This document shows, piece by piece, positions 9,433 through 17,922 of a stretch of 22,088 nt of DNA. Origin of the DNA: Pelargonium cotyledonis (lineage: Eukaryota; Streptophyta; Magnoliopsida; Geraniales; Geraniaceae); contig JAYMTA010001060.1 in the NCBI GenBank assembly GCA_036897625.1, forward strand, positions 1 through 22,088. Direction: 5' to 3'. The notes beneath the pieces were generated by a model, which did no database searches, was not told the origin of the DNA, and saw nothing but the letters and a program-made list of their open reading frames with translations. Position 1 is the stretch's first letter. Every line of letters begins with the position of its first letter. A program made the translations under genes and the position numbers.

Positions 9433-12400
9433 TTAGTTCAATTCCACAAAGAGGCTGGCCTGAGGATGCAATCCGGCTTCTTTCAGTGACAGAGAGAGCT
9501 TATCCGAGCCATAAATGACCCGTGGAAAGTTAGAGACCAGGCTGTAGTTCTCGGCATCTAAGCAACCTAAGGAATCAACATAGTCGTACAAAGATTGTAT
9601 CTTCGCCGTGTTGTGGAACCTCCTGTCCTTGCGTTCTCCAGTTGGGAACCGCACCAAAACCTGACCAATCAAAACGAAATTTACGAGGTAAGCAACAAAT
9701 TCACTAGGCAATGAACTTTAGAAAATAGTATTTTGAAGAATAATTGACGTCCTAGAAATGACATGCTTAATTAGCATATGAAGGTAATATTTAGATTACA
9801 ATTTTTGTCAAGGAATGAATCAAGAATCGTGAAATTCCAATTCATCATGTTTGTATTAGGATTTTTCGGTCATCAAAATGGCTTTTGCCACTGCCATTCT
9901 CGATTCCCACTCCCATTCCAAAAAAATTAATCCAAACACTACCTAAGGAACACGGAACCATTCTTTGCCTATAATATAGTTATTGAGGAAGCATAAACGA
10001 TACTATCTTTGCAGACTGCAGTAACAAATATGATTGAAAAGAGTAAATAACAAATTGAAGTTTAGAGAACAAAAAAAAAACTGTGAATCTAATTGGAATG
10101 ACATACCTGTGTGACATCGGGTCCTTTTTCTGGTTCTGTGCCAAGTGACAGTGCTTTCTCCAGTCGGATTCTGGCCAGTGCAGCCTCTTTCTCAGCAGCT
10201 TCACGTGCTGCTCTTTCGCGAGCCTCTTCCTCCTCCTTCTGCCTCCTCTCAGCTTCAGCAGCTTCCCTTTCCAAACGTTCCTGCTCTTCTCTTCTCTGAC
10301 GTTCCCTAGCCTGACATGAAAAAAAATAACATCAACAACCGCTGGAAGATTTAACCATGCATTGGATGTTCAAAATGAAATGCATGCCAATTTTTAACAT
10401 TTGCTAACCAAGTGGCAGGGTGGGACTGAAAAATTGACCAAGTTGGTAAGAGGTTTATGTGAAAAAGTTCAATATTGATTCACAATCAAAAGAAGAAAAA
10501 AAATTCAATTTTATTATTAACTTTTCACCAAGTGAATAACTTCAGTTATATCCAGGATAATAATGTCTATCAAAATATACAGCATTACAAACTACACAAG
10601 GCATAGCTGGGAAGCTTCTCAGCCATTTCTTATTAATCTGATTATTATTAAAATATGTAGTTGATATGTTTGCTTAATATAAAATATACTGGTAAATTAC
10701 GGTAATTAGTAGCCACCTACAGTAAATAACAATTTTGGCATACACACAAAACTAAAAACATCTGGCCACATTTAATCTGGGGCCCCTTAAAATAGTGGCT
10801 CTACCACTAACCAGACTATTGGAAAATGAGATGGCACAAAGTGCATAATGAAAAGGTAACATACTTGGTCGGCCTCAAGTGCTGCTCTGTAAGCAGCATC
10901 TTGCTCCTCCCTCAAACGCAAGTTGTTTCTTCTTTCTTCTGCCTCAAGCCTTGCAGCAGTAAGAACAGGAAAACTTTCCTCAAGAACTCTCTGTAGTACC
11001 GTGAGCATTTCTTCAGTAGATTTAGGTCCCTCAACCTGCAGAAAACATGATAATGAGACAGAACTCTGGGAACCCATAAACAAGAGACTGATATCACGTG
11101 CCTATTGAATACAACACAATTAAGAGAGAAGAACCACAAAGTCCCAAGTCCCAACCACAAAAATCTGTCTTCATTGAACATTGCATGTTAGCCTCCCAAG
11201 GTACCAGAAATGCAACACTAAGAGAACCAAGGAAGACCAATCATACAATCAAGGAGTAGGACTGATGGCCATACAAAACTATAAGAACCTTGAACATTTG
11301 TCTTGACCAAACTAGATAGCTTTGAGAAAATAAGTGCTCAACCCACTTGCAAATAATTCCAGTCCATTTCATGCAATTGGATTCTAACAAGAGAAGTCCA
11401 ACTCCTACCCAATTATTAATTACATTTACAGGTTAGGGAACTCAGACATGGCCAACTGAGATCATTATTTTGATAGGATGCCAGAAAAACTAAGATCTAC
11501 TCAGTGTTTTAAAAAGCCCATACTTCGCTCTAGTCTAGGGCTTAAGCACAGGCTTCTTTGAAGAGAAGTGCACTTAAAAAAGAATAAAAAATTAATAATT
11601 TTAATATATTTTATTCAAATATTCATATTAGTGAGAAAAACTGTATAAAATAGCACCAAGAATCATAATACAATCCATTTCAAAAAAAGAATCATAATTC
11701 AATAACATTGAAGAAACACAACATTATATTTAACAACTCCATTGACCCCCGCCCCCAATGAAAAAAAGACATCAAAATGTCAATAACAAAATAGCACCAC
11801 TTTAATAACTCCATTGTTAAATAAAAAAAAAATAAAAAATAGCATCTAAATTTAGTAGTCATGATGATTCCTCATCATCATGAAGAGGTAAAATCACCAT
11901 CTGAACTAAAAGTGCTATTTCCTCATTTTATGAACCCTCATCAATCCATTCATCTTCATCTTCATCATCCTCGTCTTGAAGTCAAAGCATTCTTCAACTT
12001 GCAGGAGTGGTTGACAGTTGACTTTGCTCTAGAACTACATGTTGCGGTCATAAACGGGGCTTGCTCTCTTGACCTTCTAGTATAACATCTAAATTCTCCT
12101 ATCATGTATGGATGATCTTCTAGGCACGATAATACTTAAATAAACCAAATCTTTTAAGCAATTTTTATCAAATCTATTCCTCTTCTTTGTATGAAAGGCT
12201 TAAGAAGTTACTATACACTAAAATAGGGAACATGTAAAGGTATAGTGAGATTTAACTAAAAACCCCGCAAAGTGCAGGCCTTTTCGATTTTCATTCAAGT
12301 TTTAGAAAACGAAGCTCAAAATTGGGGCTTGGGGCTTACATGTGCGCCTAGACGCACTTCAAGTGGGATTTCTAAGACACTGGATCTATTTAATGATCAG

Positions 12401-14030
12401 CAAGATTTGGTCATTTCCCAAAACAGAGCACAGAGATACAACTTAAGCACAATGAGAACTGAAACTTGAAAATCTTAACTTCAAAAAATCTAGTCAAGTT
12501 TCCAAAGTCCTCTACATACATAAAGCAAATTTTCATGTGTAATGCATTTACATATGGAATACCCATTGACCATTAGGAAAAGTAACAAGGTCAATCAGAG
12601 GATCACAGATGTAAAAGTAAACTGAACTTTTCCTAAATAAATGTTCTGGATGGATTGAGTAAAGCCATTCCAAATTTGGTTGAGATACCTACCAAATCCT
12701 GAGCCCAACGAATCGAAAAATGAAGCCCATACTATTATTGCTCCTTCTAGACATTCTTATTAATTGCAATAGGACCTATTTTCTTACTTCTCTTAAGATG
12801 GTTCAACTATATATAACTTTACTAACATCCCAAACGTCAAAGCATTTACACCAGAAATCTCCCTATAGAGCTGGAAGAACCTTATTTTATTAGATGTCTG
12901 ATCACATAGTTCTTTTAGATAGTCCCGTACTCTTGAATTTGACATAAACCGATCACATGACGACTAACTTAAAAGAACCAAACTACCAATAAAAAGTCAT
13001 CAAATTTCTTTCCTATCTCAAGCTACAAAGCCATTTCTATCAACTGTATCTGTAATGATAGTTACATCACATCATAAGGCCTCTTCAAACAGCATCATTA
13101 CAGTAAACATGCACTAGAATAGAATGAGTATTTGAGTCATTCGAATCGGATACCTTTCAAACCAGATATTCTAACAAAATAAACCTAATGTGTGTAGCTA
13201 CTAGCTACAAAATTCAAAATTGATACCTGCTGAAGCAGGGCAATCCTCTGGTTAGTAGCTGCCATCACCACTGCACAAAATGGAAACCTAGACGCCTTGA
13301 GGCTGTTACTCATCTTAAATCCCTCGCTAGCTCTAATACTACCTCCCCATGACACGAAATTCTCATTCACAAAGGCTGACAAAGCATCGGAGCACAGAGT
13401 TCTCTCACAGAACAAAGGAGTATCAGGATGATCTGGCGAGTGCAAGTACACAAACAAGAGCTTATACTCGTTCCTCGACCGCTGAAGCGCATCCATGAAC
13501 CCTTCGGAGACAAAATTCGGCTTTGTCATCCCATAATTCCTCTCAAACGCCGCAACAAAATCCATAGCCTCCGCAGCAGCAGCCGATACCGAAATCAATC
13601 GAGTAGAAGACTCGCCGTTCCTCCCCGAACCAGAGCCCAACCCGATTACACCGAATGAATACGATAACACACCTCCGGCAGCCCACAGACCAAGCCCAAT
13701 TGCGCCTGAAATTAGCCCTAAACTTCCAGATATTATAGAAACCGGCAACGTAATTAGCTTCCAGGCCAGACCAGGAGGTGAAGCGGCGACCTCTCCAGCG
13801 ACCAGTTCCGTCCGATCAGTTGCATCGGGCGACTCTGAATCGGAATGCGCGGTGGTGGCGTCGGTGACGGTGGACGGATTATCAATCGCATCGGAGCTGT
13901 TACCAGTGAAAGAGGAGATGGCGAGCTCGAGGTCCCAGCCATGAGCGGCGAGGATCTCTGTGCACAAATCGGGATCTTCGAGGCCAGTGATTGCTTGGAA
14001 ATAAGCTAATTTGTCGGCCACATCAACCAT
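9433..14030 (-). CDS. PUX10: Plant UBX domain-containing protein 10 (PUX10), 468 aa, four exons
   Basis: Exons are 14030-13227, 11035-10865, 10310-10107 and 9660-9433 (804, 171, 204 and 228 nt). All introns are phase 0 with GT-AG borders. Domains in order: UBA-like, about residues 5-42 (MVDVADKLAYFQAITG, with HGWDLELAISSF); a hydrophobic glycine-rich hairpin, about 92-133; a UAS thioredoxin-like domain, about 155-300 (LLFVYLHSPDHPDTP, NENFVSWGGSI); a charged Glu/Arg coiled coil, about 300-375; and a UBX domain, about 385-468, with the FPR turn in SNFPRVIY. This order is that of PUX10/FAF2-like proteins. Known role: the hairpin anchors the protein in lipid droplets or ER, UBA binds ubiquitin, and UBX recruits the CDC48 ATPase to extract ubiquitinated clients such as oleosins. 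Intron 1 carries an 881-bp transposon and intron 3 a MITE. The gene looks intact. Confidence 0.95.
9782..9944 (-). mobile_element. Small MITE in PUX10 intron 3
   Basis: AGGTAATATTTAGATTA at 9782-9798 and TAATCCAAACACTACCT at 9928-9944 form 17-bp inverted ends with three G/A-type mismatches. The interior has the ATTCCCACTCCCATTCC and GAATTGGAATTT-like runs of a common plant MITE class with GTTTGGAT ends. About 163 bp, non-coding. The target duplication is not clear. A relative lies near 15335-15456. Confidence 0.6.
11502..12382. mobile_element. Non-autonomous hAT-like element (881 bp) in PUX10 intron 1
   Basis: The left end CAGTGTTTTAAAAAGC starts at 11502. The right end reads inward as CAGTGTCTTAGAAATCC from 12382. 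Flanking 8-bp target duplications GATCTACT (11494-11501) and GATCTATT (12383-12390) differ at one base. CAGTG-type termini with an 8-bp duplication indicate the hAT superfamily. Subterminal parts carry GAAGTGCACTT and GTGCGCCTAGACGCAC motifs, and an internal TCATCATCTTCATC-type stretch lies near 11940-11975. No transposase frame is present, so it depends on another source. It lies wholly within the intron. Confidence 0.8.
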
Positions 14031-14665
14031 ATCTCTCTGCTCAAAAAAATTGTTGCAGATACAAAAATGGCCACAACAACGGCGAATTTTCCCGAGAAAC
14101 AAACAAACGAAACCAAATCGAAACGTGTATCTATCTCTCTCTCACTGTGTGAACGGAACGGACTCGAATCGAATGTTCTTGATTCTTCAATTTCTGGGGT
14201 TTATGCCACAGACCGAGTAGAGATGAAGGATCATGTCATTCAGTTCGGCTGTGAAATTACCGGAGACGACCCATCATCATCTAGAAATTACATGATTGCC
14301 ATTGTCTTGTTAAATTGCATTTTGTCGGTACTACTACTACTACACAAGGAAATGGGCAGAAAAGCAAAACGACAATATATTTGTCCCTAAACGGCGCCTT
14401 TATTCAATGTCCATTGATGTCATTGAATGTGGGTACCCCACCCACCCCTAGGAGGATTTTTTTCTTCTTATTAAACCGTCCGGTTTGATCTGAATTTGAA
14501 CCGAAAAAACCCACAAAAATGACAAAACTCTCCTTACTAAGTCTTAACGCAACTTTGCGATGACACGATACAAGAGGCAATCTCAGTCAGCAAAATCGAG
14601 AGTCAAAATGAGGTTATCGCAGACCAGTCCCCTAAGGGCACCTCCAAATGAAGTGGAATTTTCTC
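14031..14665 (-). promoter_or_regulatory. PUX10 leader and promoter region
   Basis: Sequence directly upstream of the PUX10 start codon. It includes a CT-rich patch at about 14131-14146 (plus strand) and an ACT triplet run near 14329-14343. I could not fix a TATA box or start site. No gene is visible on either strand; the frames here are short and domainless. Confidence 0.4.
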
Positions 14666-14740
14666 TTATTTGTTTATTTCTAAACTAAGAAAATATTGAT
14701 TGAAAATGACTAACAATAGCAAAGCCAAAATGAGAATCAT

Positions 14741-14957
14741 TGGTATACACAATATACAGCACATTTTCATGACCTTATCATGGATAGACAGTTGAAACAA
14801 CCCAACAAAAAACAAAAAGATAAGAATTTTGGCCAAGCATAAAAAGGCCAAGTTGTGACTGCGACTCCCTGGTATACACAATACACAGCTTATATTCATG
14901 GCCGTAACATGCTTCCACAGTTGTAACAACCCGCCAAATGGGTTAAAAAAAAAACAA
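14741..14957. repeat. Diverged tandem duplication (about 129-bp period)
   Basis: TGGTATACACAATATACAGC at 14741 recurs as TGGTATACACAATACACAGC at 14870. The similarity continues through ATTCATG, CACAGTTG/GACAGTTG, AACAACCC and AAGTTTTGG-like stretches to about 14957. This is two copies of a roughly 129-bp unit with scattered substitutions and small gaps. The first copy is followed by GCGACTCCC, echoed by GCCGACTCC after the second. Confidence 0.65.
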
Positions 14958-15334
14958 GTTTTGGTTAAGGATTCATGTAGCCGACTCCAAACCAGTTCGG
15001 GAAATGGAAATGCATCAAAACTAAATTTCCTCTAACACAACATGGTTGCTCCATTCTATAGCTCCGGGTATCCTTTCCCTGCCTGAACTAGTCGCTGCAT
15101 ATCGGAGAGTAAGATAGCTTGGTTCTTCAGATCCCAAGGCTCTTTGGTTCTGATTTTTCTCTTCTGCAGATAAATCACCAAAACTGACCTCAACTCCTAC
15201 AAAGAGCAAAGAAAAGTCAACTATATCAGCTCATGGTAGCAGTGCCGCGAAGCTAAAAAAGGAACACATAAAGCTAAGGATAGTGAATTTACTTCTCCCG
15301 TGCACACACACACACGCGGAGACAGGCACAAATT

Positions 15335-15456
15335 TGGCGTTTGGATAATTTTTTGTTCATGAATGGGAATAAAAAATCGGAATGGGATTCCAATTCATCA
15401 GGTTTGTCTAAAGACTTCCCATTCTCATTCCTTAAAATTTGATCCAAACTTTACCT
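15335..15456. mobile_element. MITE remnant related to the one at 9782-9944
   Basis: The left end contains GGCGTTTGGATAA (about 15336-15348) and the right end GATCCAAACTTTACCT (15441-15456), sharing an inverted GTTTGGAT core. The interior has GAATGGGAATAAAAAATCGG, GGATTCCAATTCATCAGG and CCCATTCTCATTCC, the same vocabulary as the PUX10 intron 3 element. The boundaries are approximate and the ends diverged. Confidence 0.5.
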
Positions 15457-15742
15457 AAGAGCTATCAACTGGAAATATTGATGGGAAAAGTACAATCTTG
15501 CAAAAGATGACAGAAAAATTTAGTACGGACTAGTCAATCAGTCATGAATCATAATGGCATGCCAAACATTGAAACAACAGAAGCAAATAGATAGTATCTT
15601 CAACTCATTAAGTTAACGTCAAAAAGCAGATTGTTCTGCGGGAAGCACAATGGCTGATTAAACATAAAACCGCGTCAAGTTAGACTTTTACTATGTACCA
15701 TGTACTCAGTTTTGGAAGAAAAAATAAAATTCATTTGTATAC

Positions 15743-15927
15743 CCTTTTTTTTTTTGATAACCAACGGGACATCATACTCGAAGTAACAATGTTTCTCACT
15801 CCCAAAGGAAGGTCACCCTAAACCCCACCCCACAAATCACACCCCATACCGTTGACAAGGAGGCTCAAACTAGAGACCTCATATGAAATCCAAAGTGTTT
15901 CAACCACTTGGCCCAACATGTCTTGGT
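15743..15927 (-). mobile_element. tRNA-derived SINE (185 bp) with 14-bp target duplication
   Basis: A perfect direct repeat ATTCATTTGTATAC flanks the element at 15729-15742 and 15928-15941. On the minus strand it starts near 15927. It has a Pol III-type A box (GGGCCAAGTGGTTGAAAC, about 15900-15917) and a B box (TAGTTTGAGCCTCC, about 15863-15876), and ends in GGTTATC plus an A run (poly-T at 15745-15755 on the plus strand). Box spacing and the A tail identify a plant tRNA-derived SINE. The perfect duplication suggests a fairly recent insertion. It lies in an intron of the HIT pseudogene. Confidence 0.85.
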
Positions 15928-16910
15928 ATTCATTTGTATACTTACTGGAAGCTAGAGGTAGAAAAGTCACCGCAATCTGAGCTGGGCATCACTCCTAACC
16001 CAGTGCCTGAACAAGGTGGCAACAGAGTAAAGAACAGTGAAAGGCTAAGCACAACTAACATATATGCAATTGTTGAACGTCAGGTTTGTATTACCTTTCT
16101 TGACCTTGGTATACTGTATAATCTATAGCATTTTCTTCTGAAGTTGAAGCGGTGCAAAAGTAAATGCACCAGTCAGAAGGGAACTGAAGAGAAGCAGCAA
16201 TGACTTACCATCCACATCCATGCTATTTGTTTCCTCTTCATAATTAAACCATTTCAGTATTTGAAGCATTTTTCGTTTAGATTCATCATCAGGTAGCAAT
16301 TTTCCCATTTCCTCTACTGCATTTACTTGCATGAAGGATTCAGAACAGCCCAGACCATCAGACTGTCACGTACCAAAACACAGACACACACAAAAAAGGC
16401 CACAATCAGTATACAAGGGCATAAAAGTCCACCTCAACTTGCTTTACTGACTAAATTCACGGTTCCCTTGTAGCACTGGAGAGAGCAGTACCGAGAGTAT
16501 CAGAGTAACATCGATGGCATGTATATTGTAAAAATTGCTTCTTCCAGTTGCGTAAGTCCAAGAAAATATAGTATTTTAGAATTAAGGCTTCAATGCTACA
16601 ATGTCAACACTCAACAAAAAAAAAAAAGAAATATGGTTAAAGGAAAAACGTACACGTGGTAGATTATCTAGGAAGGTGGATTCAATGCAGAGGAACTAGA
16701 AGGTTTAGCAGAGGCAATGATATCTTCTTCCATCCCCAGAAGCGGATTTCTTTAGCCAAGGCGTAAACCCAGAAGGTTGCAATATAATTTATTGTTTTGG
16801 GTTTGCCACTGATACTATTCTGCAATTATGGAAAATAAAAAAATAAACAGACCTGTGATTACTAATTATACAACGTCAGGTAACGAATGACAGGCCAGTC
16901 ATATATAATA

Positions 16911-17123
16911 CTCTCTCTATTTCAAAATGATTGTCCAGTTTCCCATTTCTGTAAAAATTAAGGATGAGTACATTAGGATTGGACATTTCCCCTTCTACCC
17001 CCCATTTGCTCTTTTTACTAACTTATCTTAAAGGGTTATTATTGATAACCAAAAAGAAAAGTGGACACTAATTTTAGGATAAATTTTATGAAGAAAGTGT
17101 ACATAATTTTGGGATGGAGTGAG
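16911..17123. mobile_element. Stowaway-type MITE (Tc1/mariner, 213 bp)
   Basis: The left end CTCTCTCTATTTCAAAAT begins after TA (16909-16910). The right end reads inward as CTCACTCCATCCCAAAAT from 17123 and is followed by TA (17124-17125). CTCCCTCCGTCCCA-like termini with a TA duplication are diagnostic of Stowaway. Mismatches between the ends indicate age. Non-coding. Confidence 0.85.
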
Positions 17124-17125
17124 TA

Positions 17126-17922
17126 TGTTTTCGTCTAACTAATTAGTAGTAATAACATCTCATATACCATTAGAGTATCAAAATTCAGCATTCAACAACA
17201 GAGCTAGTAGAAAAAGGAAAGTACAAATTATAATCATCATTTCGTTACTAATTGTTTAATTTGTGAAATTTCGCCTTCTTGATTGATCTTGGTTCTTTCT
17301 TGCTTGATATTAATTAAAAATAGAGTTCTACTCTTATTTTATAAAACAATGATGGAATCCAATCTAATTCTAACTATATCTATAGTTTGTTTTAGTCGAA
17401 ATCTATTTCCATTTAGATAATTCTAATCTAATTTGGACTACATTTTCAACACTAACTAAAAATACTCAGATAAAGATTTTTCTCCAAAAACATGAAAACC
17501 CTGCCATAAACAGTAAGAGCACGAAAGAAAAACCAAGTTTATCATCTAGCAATGAAATATTCTTCACCAAACATACTTAATCACACTGACCAGAGGAATT
17601 ATCAGAAGTAGATGCGCTACAAGCTCCAGAGCTATGGTTTTATCTGCAGCAGCTACTATGGTAGCCCATCTCCACCATGCCATCTCTTTCTCTGTGTGTA
17701 TTTTTTATCATCTCCACCAAGCCCTCTTCATCAGCCAATATGTAACGGAAACCTGCCAGCCGCAAGTCAACCCAACAACGATTTGGTGCATACTGGTACT
17801 CAACTCAGTTTGAAGTGTCAGAGCTTCCTGGTGAGCATGGAACTATATATTGACCACAAGTTAGATGTATGTTATAAAATGGAATCAATGGCGTTCTCCC
17901 TCTAACAAACACCGCCAATGAA
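17126..17922. other. Intergenic spacer downstream of the PPR gene
   Basis: AT-rich up to about 17580, then of more mixed composition. The part near 17922 is likely PPR 3' UTR. A 97-codon plus-strand frame at 17612-17905 has no recognisable domain. No gene supported. Confidence 0.45.

Larger units (their letters stand above)
15021..16733 (-). pseudogene. HIT-type zinc-finger (ZNHIT-like) gene, decayed
   Basis: Exon-like pieces, minus strand: 16733-~16653 (MEEDIIASAKPSSSS), ~16540-16467 (QYTCHRC then RYCSLQCYK, the HIT knuckle), 16362-16209 (LGCSESFMQ, VEEMGKLLPDDESKRKML) and 15196-15021 (VEVSFGDLSAEEKNQ). The order matches plant proteins with an N-terminal zf-HIT domain followed by a DD-SKRKML helix and a VSFDDLSAEE segment; this rests on remembered family features, not a search. 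Damage: a TAG in exon 1 just before the knuckle, both first-pair cysteines read as Tyr (YHVY), an 8-bp near-duplication at 16494-16509 shifting frame between RC and RYCSLQC, a GG where the exon 2 donor should be GT, and a C-terminus that loses family similarity and stops early. The exon 3 donor (GATG/GTAAGT) and exon 4 acceptor (TTTGTAG) survive. Introns are retained, so it arose by DNA duplication or in-place decay. A SINE lies in the third intron. Confidence 0.72.

Noticed and set aside
10111-10299. Ser/Ala-rich plus-strand frame
   Set aside because: It is the antisense shadow of the Glu/Arg/Ala coiled-coil exon of PUX10.
11861-12085. 74-codon frame rich in His, inside PUX10 intron 1
   Set aside because: It lies inside the hAT-like element and comes from its TCATCATCTTCATC-type low-complexity part. 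It is not a transposase.
14067-14390. 107-codon plus-strand frame over the PUX10 start
   Set aside because: It runs antisense through PUX10 exon 1 leader and promoter with no family resemblance, so it is a chance frame.
14666-14929. 87-codon minus-strand hydrophobic frame
   Set aside because: It is generated by the AT-rich tandem duplication (CVLCIPG and CILCIPM are the two repeat copies), with no sign of a gene.
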